From Halichondria panicea (Eukaryota; Porifera; Demospongiae; Suberitida; Halichondriidae), in the NCBI RefSeq assembly GCF_963675165.1, contig NC_087380.1, forward strand, positions 4,145,803-4,209,802: DNA of 64,000 bases. The letters run 5' to 3'. Within the stretch, counting starts at the first letter, position 1. Each line of letters opens with the position of its first letter. The position numbers and the translations under genes are program-made. Positions 38,401-49,795 of this stretch are shown here, one piece after another. The notes under the pieces are model-generated. The model was not told the DNA's origin. It worked only from the letters and a program-made list of their open reading frames with translations, and did not search any database.

Positions 38401-40151
38401 CCTACTTCTTCTGAACTAGTATAGTTAATTAACTCACTTGTGTTGTGCATGCTGAACGAAGCTTAGGGCAATGGGCTTTGGTCTTCCCTTGTTTAAGCCC
38501 TAATGAAGTGTTTACTTGCGCTTTGCTTGTCCTTCAGGAGAAATTCGGTTCTGCATAAAATATTAATTTTTGTTGATGTGTGCAGCTGCAAATCTGCAGC
38601 TGCATAATTGCACGTGCCCTTATTTGGTCATAGGTCTATTCAACAAACAAGAGCGCGCAAGTGAAGATATGGACATGGAAGGAGCTATAGCAAGCTAACT
38701 AGATCTTCCTATTACAGTTCAATTCAGTGACAAGGAAAGGCATTTGGCAGTCTTATATTGCTGCTACCAAAGGATAAGGAATAGTAGTGTGTGGATGAAT
38801 AGTGTTGAATCATGTAGCTTAGATATGGAGCATGTTGATGTCGTGTAACATCTTATAGTAAAAGCATTCCATGAACTGTTTTACTGAGGCAATTATGGTT
38901 AACAGTAAGCCGGGTTGTGTGTTGACTATGTCTTGGTGACTCAGTTTCTGTAAAATAGACCACTAAATCTAGATCTACCTGGTACGGGTTAGCAGTAAGT
39001 CGTGTTGCGTGTTGATCGACCAGGTACAGAAACCTCTTTTCAAAGATGTTACACAATTAATACATCGCTTCAACTAGTAATTGTATTTGTAAATACGTGT
39101 GTGAATCAATTGTTAATTATTTTGTTTGGTAAAATCTTATTATTGTGTACTGGCCTTAATATGAATGCAGATATGCCATTGTAACTGTTCAAGCTAGCAG
39201 TAACATTATACGTCTATGGATTGATAATCTCATGCTTCTCTTTTATTGCAGAATATGGAATGCTGCTCAGGCAAAAAAGCTTAGTGAGATATCAGGGCAC
39301 CATGGGGCCTCTTTGCAGCCTTTATACTTAGTCAGCAAACTAGATCCATCAAGCATCTGCTTGAGTTTGTCACTCCCTTAGATTTAACGGCATAATTATT
39401 ATTGATGCTGATTGCCTTAAAGTTACAACCAAAGCTTACGTCTGTACCTGTTGGGAGTGGTCGGGAATAGTGTATTATTTATGTCCCAGTTTGTCATCAT
39501 TGTTAGGGGAGGAGCAATTGTAGCTATACAAGAACAATATTATAATTGTGTACCGCAAGTGTGTTGGGTAAAACTTCATGTTGTTTCAAATTTACAGTCA
39601 GTGGTGGATATTAAAAAGACACCATTACATTATCGTATAATTATAATTATAGTAAGTAGCCGACCAAACAGTCGTCATACACTGATATAGAATATTATTT
39701 TATAGTTCGTTGTATTCTTCTGACTTGGTCTTCGACGGTAGCAGGATAGACCGTAAAAATGACAACTTGTGACTTTCACCATGAAATATTAAAAGTATCA
39801 CATTGCATGCTGCATGCCTATCTATAAAATAATAATTAATGGAGCTGTGACACACACAGGAGAAGGTACAGGGAACAGTAAGTTAAGTGAGAGGTACCAC
39901 TGCATGCACACTGTGATGAAGGACTTAGGATCTAGGAGTCATCGCGGAGGTTGAATGTAGTGAAGGACTTTGGTAGTGACCGTCACCACAGTTGGTATTG
40001 AGCTATGTTGGTGAAGGACTTAGGTAGTGACCGTCACTGAGATTGGTAGTGAGGATCACCACATACATAAATCACCACCATGTAGTGATTCGCTTAGGTA
40101 GTGACCATCACCACATTTGGTAGTGACGGTCACCACCCTGTTTTTACAGTG
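35438..40151. mobile_element. 4.7-kb inverted-repeat transposon inserted in a TTAGGG-like array
   Basis: Ends are inverted: CACTGTAAAAACTGG at the left, and the reverse complement of the right end reads CACTGTAAAAACAGGG. Subterminal arrays of GGTAGTGACCGTCACCAC-like units follow at 35455-35620 and 39970-40140, in opposite orientation. TA lies on each side (35436-35437 and 40152-40153). Removing the element and one TA gives GGGATAGAGTTAGG, a sequence present in the surrounding array, so this is a clean insertion. The 4.3-kb interior has no recognisable transposase. It has short duplications (for example CAAAGTTCACTGAGGCTAC at 36620, 37978, 38094 and 38174), so the element is non-autonomous or decayed. 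Confidence 0.7.
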
Positions 40152-40153
40152 TA

Positions 40154-40515
40154 GAGTTAGGTTTGGGGGGGGTTAGGGAATATGCATGGATATAGAGTTA
40201 GGTTAGGAGGGGTTAGGGATATAGGGATAGGGATAGTTAAAAGTTAGGGGTTAGGGATAGAGTTATATAGGTTTAGGGGGGGGGGGGGGGCTATAGGGAA
40301 TATGGATCGATAGAGTTAGGTTTAGGAGGGGTTAGGGTTATATAGGGATAGAGATAAAGTTAGTTTGGGTAGGGATAGGGATACTAGGGATAAAGGAATA
40401 GGAATCAGGGAATATGGATAGAGTTGATGAGTTAGGTTTAGGAGGGGTTAGGGATAGAGTTAGGTTTAGGAGGGGTTAGGGATAGAATTAGGTAAAGGAG
40501 GGGTTAGGGATAGGG
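40154..40515 (+). repeat. TTAGGG-like degenerate array (right part)
   Basis: Continuation of the array at 34600-35435 in the same orientation, with GTTTAGGAGGGGTTAGGG and GGGATAGAGTTAGG units and a G-homopolymer run of about 20 (40268-40290). Confidence 0.75.
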
Positions 40516-40517
40516 TT

Positions 40518-41330
40518 CTACTAAGTGTGATGTATCACAATTATACAGTTATACACTATACAACTATACTGTATAGTTATACGCAATGTATAACATCAAT
40601 ATAAAGTGGTATAATTATACAGTTATACCAAATATACAGCTTTCTACTAAGTGTGGTGTATACAGTTATACAGTTATACACTATACAACTATACTGTATA
40701 GTTATACGCAATGTATAACATCAATATAAAGTGGTATAATTATACAGTTATACCAAATATACAGCTTTCTACTAAGTGAGATGTATACAATTATACAGTT
40801 ATACACTATACAACTATACTGTATAGTTATACGCAATGTATAACATCAATATAAGGTGGTATAATTATACAGTTATACCAAATATACAGCTTTCTACTAA
40901 GTGTGGTGTATACAGTTATACAGTTATACACTATACAACTATACTGTATAGTTATACGCAATGTATAACATCAATATAAAGTGGTATAATTATACAGTTA
41001 TACCAAATATACAGCTTTCTACTATAAGTGTGGTGTATACAGTTATACAGTTATACACTATACGACTATACTGTATAGTTATACGCAATGTATAACATCA
41101 ATATAAAGTGGTATAATTATACAGTTATACCAAATATACAGCTTTCTACTAAGTGTGGTGTATACAATTATACAGTTATACACTATACAACTATACTGTA
41201 TAGTTATACGCAATGTATAACATCAATATAAAGTGGTATAATTATACAGTTATACCAAATATACAGCTTTCTACTAAGTGAGGTGTATACAGTTATACAG
41301 TTATACACTATACAACTATACAATTATACA
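40518..41330. repeat. 125-bp satellite, six and a half copies
   Basis: Copies start with CTACTAAGTGTGGTGTATAC at 40518, 40644, 40769, 40894, 41019, 41146 and 41271, so the period is 125-127 bp. Each unit contains the palindrome CTATACTGTATAG within a TATAC-rich context. Copies are more than 95% alike by eye, indicating recent amplification. A shorter TATAC-rich tail runs to about 41470. Confidence 0.9.
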
Positions 41331-41505
41331 ACTATACTTTTTATCAACTATACACTTTATACTGGTTAATTCATAAATATACTTAGATTATACAGTATAT
41401 TATACAGTATAGCTGGTATAATAGCAAGCAAATACCTATGGTGTATAACTGTATAAAGTATAACTGGTATAAAGATCCAATACTGCACAGCTCTCCGGAG
41501 TGTAC

Positions 41506-42240
41506 TAGCCTCCTTCGCAGCCTCTCCTTTTTCTGTTCTTTGTCACTGTAGTTCAATAAGATAAAATACGGGACGAATTGGAGGAACAAAGAAAGAAAGA
41601 AGGAAGAGACTAAGAAAAAGGAGAGCCTGCCTTGCTAAGTCGCGTGACGGTAGACGAGTGGTAGACGAGTGAAAATGAACGTGGGCAATCACTAGCTGGG
41701 CGGAGCCTGACAGAGCAAAAAGCTACAGCATGCCTACGCATTGCAAAGTCTAACATAAAATTAAAAGCTGTTAGCATCGTAGATAGTAAGCCAGAATCAA
41801 GCGTGGAGGCATCATAGACGAGGGCTTACCTAGTAAAGACTAAAGACTAAAGATCTAGATCTAGATCTAAATTTAGCTCAGTTTTTTCCTGAGTTCAGAA
41901 CAGACCCACTTGACTAGTAGATATAATTATTACAGCAGTATAGTCTACTCTACTCTAGTCTTTCATACTTCCTCTACTGACTAAAGGTATCACGAAGGCT
42001 GACTTTACTGTACTGATTATGTTCCTGGTAAATGCGCTCCAAGTACTGTGTGGGAGGACAGTTATTGAGGTTTTCTCTCGCCCACGCTCGTTAAAATGTG
42101 TCTACGTCAGTAGGGGATCACGCGACTTAGCAAGGCAGGCTCTCCTTTTTCTTAGTCGCTTCCTTCTTTCTTTCTTTGTTCCTCCAATTTTCTCTTCTGT
42201 GACAAAGAACAGAAAAAGGAGAGGCTGCGAAGGAGGCTAG
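41506..42240. mobile_element. 735-bp MITE with ~130-bp inverted repeats
   Basis: The left arm 41506-41648 (CTCCTTCGCAGCCTCTCC, GGAGGAACAAAGAAAG, CCTGCCTTGCTAAGTCGCGT) is the inverse of 42118-42240. The middle has no ORF. It lies between the satellite and the LINE. Confidence 0.75.
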
Positions 42241-42480
42241 GAGTGTACAGTATCTATGATTACAGCACCAATGAGTAACGATTATTACCAAACTGATTAA
42301 TTTTTCATTTTTAATGTTAACGACCGTTACCAAATAAATAAGTGAACACAAGAAAAGTGGTCAGGTTTTGGCCTGACCAACCTGACCGGTTCCGCCGGCC
42401 CTGGTTTGCAGCTGATGCTAAGATTGCGATGATTTGGATGTTATGAGACAGCACTACTAATGATATCTATGGAGACAGGT

Positions 42481-44600
42481 ATTTTTATTTTTTTTTTATT
42501 TATTTTTTTATTTTTTTTATAATAATTCTGCAAAATGCATGGATACACTAGTAGCATATTACGCTAACCTAATGTGTGCCCTGTATATATTACTTACAAT
42601 AGCGAGTACAAATTAAAAATAAAGACTAATATTATACTAATGCAAGTGACAGAGTACATTTCTCTTAAATGACAAAATCGATGTACTTTCCTGCAGCTCC
42701 AGTGGTAATTCATTCCACACAGATATTGCTTTTGGGAAAAAAGAGTTCGCATATGCATTTGTTCTGCAAATTGGTCTTTCAAACTGTATATTTTTTGTGC
42801 TTCTTAGATTGAGAGGGCATACTCTTCTTTCCAGTGGTGGATCAGGGAAATTAAAGTTACCATTTATTACCTGGTAAAGGTATGATAGCTTCAGGTACAA
42901 TCTTCTTGTGGAAAGGGACGGTAGGTCCACAGTATCTAATAGGGAGTCGTAGTCCCTATTCCAAAGTTTTGTGCAGATTTTAAGGGCAAACTTTTGTACT
43001 TTTTCTATTTTGTGAGAATTTGTTTTTTGGTGTGGATCCCAAACAGGGGCAGCATATTCCAGTTTTGATCTCACAAGTGAGATGTAGAGTTGTCTTAAAC
43101 ATTCTAGTGACGAGTGGCCATAGAACTGTCGGTAAATTATACCAACCTGCTTGCAGGCATTTCTGCACATTCCTTCTATGTGTTTTGACCATGAGAGGTC
43201 GTGAGAGATCCACACGCCAAGGTACTTATAGTGGTCAACTTTAAGTAGGGGACGTCCACTGATATTGAGACACATGTTGGGAAGTGGTGGGCTGATATAG
43301 TCATGTATTTACACTTGCTTTGGTTAAACAAGAGTACATTTCTTTCAGACCATGCTTGGAGTTGATCAATATCTCCTTGCAATTTTATATAATCTTCAGG
43401 AGATTGAATAGGATGGTAAAGAAGAAGATCATCAGCATAGAGCAAGAGACTTCCTTCATTTTGATGTAGATCGATGTCATTTATATAGATTAGGAAAAGA
43501 AGAGGTCCCAGCACCGAACCCTGGGGAACTCCTGACACAACCTCCGAGATATTTGATGACTTTCCATTTATTATGACATATTGTGATCTATTCCTGAGGT
43601 AGCTTGCTACCCAAGATACCAGATGGGGATCTAGGTTCAGATTGGTTAGCTTACTCATCAATATCGAGTGAGGAACCTTATCAAATGCTTTTTTGAAATC
43701 AAAAAAGACAGCACATACACTCTGACCATCTTCAAGCAGTTTGTGCCAATTGTGCACTGCCATAAGCAGCGCACCTGTGGTGGATTTTCCTTTAGTGAAA
43801 CCCCATTGTTTATTCGAGAGGAAAGATATATCTTTTAGATGTTCTAAGATTTTACTATACATATGTTTTTCCAGGAGCTTTACAAGGATGGAAAGTAGCG
43901 ATATAGGGCGATAGTTTAAGGGATCAGACTTGTCGTTTAATTTGGGTATTGGAGTGACATGAGCCAATTTCCAGTCGTATGGCAGTTCACAGTTTTTTAT
44001 CGATATATTGAAAAGCATTGTTATACTTGGGGTGATCGTTTCAGCAGTATAGCCTTCAGCATTTCGGCAGAGATTCCGTCAGGACCATTTGCTTTTGTGG
44101 TGTCTAGATTTGATAACAGGTTGAATACTTCATCTTCTGTGCAGCGTAAGTTCTCAGGTAAGTCTCTTGTTGGTTGTTTAAAGGAATTTGGGTCAAGAGG
44201 AGGAAGTGAATGGTTGAAATTTGCATAAAACAGCTGTTTGTTAAGGACCTGGGCCTTTTCTTCATCCTGTTCGATTTTGCAGCCATTTACTACAAGACAT
44301 GGGATAGAGCTATCTGATTTTCTCAGGTATTTCAGAGCTGTCCAAAATTTTTTTGACTGAGGCTTGAGGGTGCTAAAGAAATCTTGTTTACTCCGTCTGA
44401 GAGTGGTCACAACCTTATTTCTGATCTGTTTGTAGGTTGCAAAATCAGAGGGTTTGTTGTATTTTCTGGCAAGTCTGTAGTAATAGTTTCTCTTTTTGAT
44501 ATCTCTTATTATATTTTTCGTTAGCCAAGGAAGATTCTTTCGGGTTGCGATTTCTGCTGTGGGAATACAATTTCTCATAGTAGTCATGAATACATTCTTC
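42481..44600 (-). mobile_element. 5'-truncated, frameshifted LINE (jockey/CR1-like ORF2)
   Basis: Read on the minus strand, the copy starts in the region between endonuclease and RT (44587 on). The RT domain shows NYRPISLL, DFKKAFDKV, GVPQGSVLGPLLFLIYIND and LLLYADDLLLY, the YADD catalytic box. The C-terminal thumb and tail (KYLGVWIS, KLEYAAPVWDPHQ) end at 42637. An A-rich 3' tail is seen as T/A at 42481-42525. Two frameshifts, near 44040 and near 43270, break the reading frame, and the endonuclease domain is missing. The clade assignment is by eye. No target-site duplication was found. Confidence 0.85.
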
Positions 44601-45171
44601 TACTCTTACGAGACACCACTACAATTTATTCAATTAACACTAATTGGCTACGGCTGGCATATCTTAGACTGATTAAAGGACAGTCCCTGTCTAGTTACTC
44701 TTATTATTATTTCATGATCACACCCATGCCATGGCAATGTTTTCTCCAATGTACTTAAACAAACTATTGTGGTATCTCTGTCAATTAACACAAGCATACA
44801 CTGACTTCGAGGAAAAAATACTAGAGAGGTATAGTGCACTGCTACAAGAATTCCTAATGAACTCTTGCTATAATTAATTGCAGCAAGAACAGCTGAACAA
44901 CTCCTTTAAAAAAAGCTGTCTCATAATTGGTATACTGTCTCACAATACTCTCTTCTACTCTATAGAGTATAGTTATCGAGTCTATACCACGGCGAAATGT
45001 TCAAATATTGCCTTACACAAGTTTACTACGCTACGTTAAATATGTTCTTCACTCCGCACATACAAGAAAGCTTTTGCATATAGAATGTATAATTGCAGAA
45101 CTTTGCTACATTTTCAGTATTACTGGAGTGCATGCACTCCTGGCAATAATTATATGCAAGGTATATCTGAG

Positions 45172-45214
45172 TCAGTCTCTGGGTCGACATAATTATGTTG
45201 ACCTAGAGACTGAC
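45172..45214. repeat. Hairpin
   Basis: GTCAGTCTCTGGGTCGACAT followed by its near-perfect inverse around AATT. It lies just past the stop codon (45352) of the Rab-like gene, possibly in its 3' UTR. Confidence 0.5.
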
Positions 45215-45351
45215 AATTGTAACTCAGATCACTCACTGTATACATGTCAAAATGATTATCTTTCTTCCAGAGTGCAATGCTACCAGAAAATCACTTATGC
45301 ATTATTCATGAGTGACACTTCACATGCATGGAATCAACTGTTCAAACAGTC

Positions 45352-48300
45352 CTACGAGAAATACCAAGCGCTAAATGCTACAACACAAGCAACCCCTATC
45401 AACAGGAATGTTCCAGTACTCCAGCATGATTTTGTAGCAGGCTTGCGAACAGGCTGCTTAGTGGGCTTTTCGGGAATCGTTTCAACATTTGGCTTTTTCT
45501 CAGGGTCTGGTTTTTTCTCGGGAGTTGATTCTTTTTTCACTGGCTTTTCAATCGGCTGTTCAATCGGCTGTTCAATTGGCTGTTCAGTTTCCACAGTAGG
45601 GATAACTTCAGGCTTTTTCTCGGGCTTAGGCTCAGGCTTTCCATAGATTAAATCAAGGAGCTTGTCAACAACTTCAGCTACATTCATGCCGTCCTTGGCA
45701 CTGGTCTCAAAATACTCTATGCCCAGTGACTGGGCCAGCTCCATGCCTTGCTCTTTGGTGATCACTCTGCTCTCAGTCAGATCAGACTTGTTTCCCACTA
45801 GAATTACTTCAGGATTATCCAAATTCGCTTCTTTGATTCGGGTCATCCTGTATTAAGTGTGAGTATTATGTGAAAGGCTGTGTTTATAGATACCGGATCT
45901 ATCGGACATACTTAACATGTCATCCTGCAGTACATATGATTATTTTAATATGCAGCGATGCATGCAATTGATAATTATCGTCCCAAAGGGCCCATGCATC
46001 ATTTAATGTATGTATATATACCGTATTACTAGAATGTTTTGCGAGCATCAAACGTTAGCGAACTTTGCGATCAATTTGCAACAATAAAATCCGCAAAACC
46101 TAAATGATTACTACTAATTCACACGATCCTTGCCAGAACGCAATAGTTAGATCCCAAAGGGTAAAATTTTCTGCTGATTTGGCTCATTCGCAAAGGTTTT
46201 TCACCAGCAAAATATTCTAGTAATCAGTAACGGTATATATGAACAGGGTCAAATGCAGTATTATATATTTGATGAATGCATGGCCTCACTTTCCCTCAGC
46301 ATCCTCTAGTGCGTCTTTAGCTGTGAGGTCCATTATGATAATGAATCCATTAGATCCTCTGAAGTAGGCATTTACTATTGCTTGATAACGTTCTTGGCCA
46401 GCAGTATCCCACAACTGAAGTGCGTATGTTTTACCACCCCTGCAATGAAAAATCAACGACTTTATTGCCATAAAGATATATTATGAGGATCCAGAAATCA
46501 GTATTAAGACCATGCATGTACAGGCATGCATGTATGTGCAAGCAATTCTCATAATAATATCTCTACCACGCATGCATGGCTATACACAATGCATGCGTGG
46601 TATGGAATACTATATAAAAAAATACATTTTATTTATGGCATTGACGATATTGCTGTGTCAGCACCTTTTGAGGGTGAGGGAGTGGTCTACGTTTACAGGG
46701 GAACTCCCTCTGGCCTCACCGCTAACAACCCTCAGGTCAGTAATACGTATTCCACTTGTACACAGAAGACAACCATGCAGAATGTTGTACAAATTATGTG
46801 AAAATCGGTATAATTATGAACATGCATGGAAACCTAACTGAAGCTCAACTGGCTTTAAACAATAGTAGCAACTAGCAGGAGCAATGAAACGGAAAATCAA
46901 TTTGAAGGCTATATGACAAGGATTTGAAAACGGCTGTGGTGCACTGGGACTATATATATAGGATCATGCACAATAGAGCCAGAAAATAAACCTGGAATAC
47001 AAATAAAGTACATTAATTATAGAGCTCCACAATTGCTGTAAGTAGTGCGCATAATTTATGTGCAATGCCAATGACGTGCCTCATTATAGCCACGTTTAGC
47101 TTGCTAGCTGTATAGCCAACGTGCAAGGTATAAGCTTCTCATCTCTTGCTCGCTTTAATTCAAAATCTCCCATTATAAATCACACACATGCACCAGCGAA
47201 CTAGTATAGACATGCCTCAAACCTATAAAGTGTCAATGCATGAGGAATTAACAGTATTGAGGTGTTGGTTTACAAGAAAGTTAGCAACCATGGAGCTTAT
47301 GAGCTAGACATTTGATCGATAATTGGCTAATGAAACACTTCTTTGCTAAAGACTTTCGCAGTATTATACGTCACCCACCATAGATTTAAGGAAAGGAAAG
47401 GGATTGGAAAGGGCAGCAAATCACGTGCCAAACGTATATATAGACTTTATGCTTGTGGTAGAAGTCTTTAGCGCGCTTCGCTTTTTGATGTGGTGCCTGT
47501 AATAACTCAGCTGCTCGAAAAACTATGCTATAAGAGACGATCATTCAGGCAGGTAAAAACAGTCTTTACCAGTGCCTCGTGCTTTTATTGAGGGAAATTT
47601 CGAAGTAAGCCGCCTCTTATAGCTGTTTTTGTTTTAATTTTCTACTATACTCAGGATACTAAATCAGTACCTTTGGGCATAGACATGCTGTTACTGTTAA
47701 TGCATAAGGAAGCTTTTATTATAGCACTAAATCTCTTTTCCTACTTATTAGACGTGGACTGGTAATAATTATATACGGATTGGCTTGCAGAAAAAGACCA
47801 TCTCTTGATCTCACCCGAGACCCAAGACACAGTTATATGTTCTTCGAGAGTTTTGCCCTGACTGGCAAACTATCTTTATACCACACTTACGTCACCTAGT
47901 ATTATTGATCTCATTGGTCAACAGCTGTAAGATATATAGCATATAGCCCCAGGCATGCACAGTTTTTCAAGTTGTTTTTTTAGTTTTTTCATTTGTTCAA
48001 GAAAGTAAGCAAAGAGAAAAGAGCCATGCTTGACGGTACTAAGACTCAAAGCGAAAGCAAAAACACGGAAGGTGTTCTCCAACAAGATGGCTACGCTTCC
48101 ATGGGTCCATGGGCGCGGTTTAGATACATTTTATCCAAGAAGAGCTTGCAACTCCAGTAAGGGACGTCAAATGGTCAACGCTTGGACTAAGGAAGCTCTT
48201 AAGCATCTGTAGGAGTCGACGTGTTGCTCAACTAGCTCTTTGACAGCTGCAAAATCTTTGCTCTTTTTTGCAGCCTGGTTTGCATTGTGGATTGAATTGT

Positions 48301-49602
48301 TGCTAGGGGAGGTCTTTTTATAGTGCTGCGGTCACGTGGTATAAGTCAGATATGCCACACCTACTCGGAGGATATGCACCCAATATATCCTCTTAGGTGT
48401 GGTATATCCTATACATACAGCACCTCAAACAACGCTTAGATCCCACTTTTCATTGGCTAACAAACCAAACAGGCAAAACATTGTCTTTTAAATCAAAGCC
48501 AGCAACAGGTTTTACACTAGCTCATACTGAATATGCTGAAAAAGTTCTAAACACTCAAGTTGCCCCTGCATGTATGGTTAGCCCGAACCTATTAGCTCCA
48601 CGTACCTAGAGTATATTCACTGAAACAAGCTTTCCGTTGCAAAAAACATTCTGCTGCACCCTATACCCAAGCTCTATATCTATTTGCTTCTGTGGTAATA
48701 GTTCACTGATCAGCTTGCAAGCTCAAGCCAATGCTCAAGTTATACAACTTGGATGCGTATGAAAAAAATCCCCATGCAGAAGACCTGCTATACAATGACA
48801 TTTGTATACAGATAATAATATTATTCGTACTTACATGCATGCTGTAAAAAATCATGCATATTTAATAGCAATCATGCATGTCAGATAGCTATAGCTGTAT
48901 TGTATTCAATAGCAAAAAGGCAATTAATAGAGCACGCTCCTGATGGTATACATAATTAATTATAGGTTGATGCGAACTGTAACTGTAAGCTTATAGCTGA
49001 GCTCAATATATTTCAAACGCCTTAATTGGAAGAAACCTGGTGTAATTAGCAATAAGTTAGTGATCACAATCACAGGTGTCAAATATTTTTACTCACAGCC
49101 TGTATAATTCCATTCCCACAATCTGCATTGCCTAGCTACCATGATGTCAATGCTAATTAGGTGGCTCCATGGTTGGACATGTGAATGCAAATGTACATGC
49201 AGCCTCGATCTATACATATACTAGGGGTACACATGGTGCAAGGTCCTCGCTCATGAAGTCCACTTGCTTGGTTTATGACATCATAAACACCACAATTTCA
49301 AAGTGGTCTCAAAATAATAAGCAATATGATAGCCGCTCGCATAAATTAGTATATCACGCATTATGTGTTTAGCTACATGCAGAATGAGTTAGCAAGGCCA
49401 GGACCTTACTAACTTAACATCAAGCATGGGCACAGGTCATAAATATCAGAATGACATACCTTGTCACCTCCTTGGCTTTGAAATCAATTCCAACTGTAGA
49501 TGTGTAGGCATCAATGAAAGTGCTGTCACTGTAGCGGAGTAGGAATGCAGTCTTGCCAGCTTTCACAGCTCCCAAAAGCAGTACTTTGCAAGTTTCTGCC
49601 AT
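45352..49602 (-). CDS. Rab-like small GTPase with C-terminal membrane anchor
   Basis: Exons 49602-49460, 46439-46290 and 45847-45352 join in phase (AG|G, AA|G) to 262 residues. Residues 1-165 are a Rab-type G domain: P-loop GAVKAGKT (11-18), switch I STVGIDF, DTAGQE (59-64), NKSD (117-120) and TSAK (146-149). Residues about 167-238 are a Pro/Glu/Lys-rich linker with three PIEQ-type repeats encoded by a 12-bp tandem repeat (45550-45585). The chain ends with a 20-residue hydrophobic segment (TGTFLLIGVACVVAFSAWYF) and Ser. Typical Rabs end in prenylated cysteines; here a tail anchor replaces them. The P-loop has Val at the position of Ras Gly12 and Lys at Gly13, so hydrolysis may differ. Membrane traffic is the family role; the target membrane is unknown. 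It is divergent from the epoxide hydrolase gene with 193 bp between start codons. Confidence 0.9.
46021..46233. mobile_element. MITE with CCGTATTACTAGAAT ends
   Basis: Starts with CCGTATTACTAGAATGTTTT and ends with an imperfect inverse, with TA on both sides. It is a relative in opposite internal orientation of the copy at 57099-57297. It lies in intron 2 of the Rab-like gene. Confidence 0.65.
46634..46735 (+). pseudogene. Orphan integrin-alpha FG-GAP exon
   Basis: About 34 codons read GIDDIAVSAPFEGEG and VVYVYRGTPSGL, the FG-GAP beta-propeller repeat of integrin alpha chains. A good donor (CTCAG|GTCAGT) follows. There is no AG acceptor where the exon should start (TTTATTTATGG). No neighbouring integrin exons are visible. 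It lies antisense in intron 1 of the Rab-like gene. Best read as an exon relic from a duplicated or moved integrin gene. Confidence 0.6.
46740..49459. other. Rab intron 1 remainder, no supported exon
   Basis: Large intron on the minus strand. Short open frames at 48027-48212 (plus) and 48170-48340 (minus) overlap each other. The minus one reads KDFAAVKELVEQHVDSY, which looks protein-like but has no start codon in frame. Part of 47655-47690 belongs to the inverted-repeat family at 60665-60801. Confidence 0.4.
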
Positions 49603-49795
49603 ACTGGTTTAGTGATTAGATGAATGTCTCTAGTGCAAGTGACTAGTGTCCTCTGATCTGCGATTCTCCAATGTTGCGGATGTTAAAAGTTAAAAGTTCA
49701 TATCCTTCCTCGAGATGCTGCAAAAGACAGCCCCACCCCCACATTTACATTTGCGGATGTGGGACTGGCTTACCAGCAGTACAAACAGCACAAAA
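49603..49795. promoter_or_regulatory. Divergent promoter region between Rab-like and epoxide hydrolase genes
   Basis: The start codons of two oppositely oriented genes are 193 bp apart, so their promoters must share this stretch. A CCAAT box occurs at 49668-49672. No TATA box is seen on either strand. Confidence 0.55.

Noticed and set aside
45008-45646. 212-codon plus-strand frame opposite the Rab exon 3
   Set aside because: The C-terminal Gly/Ser/Phe repeats are the antisense of the Pro/Glu/Lys linker; the minus-strand GTPase is clearly the real frame.
48170-48340. Minus-strand frame KDFAAVKELVEQHVDSY with a TATAAAAAG upstream, faintly like the start of RNA polymerase I subunit 2
   Set aside because: No ATG in that frame, a stop soon after, no donor and no further polymerase exons.
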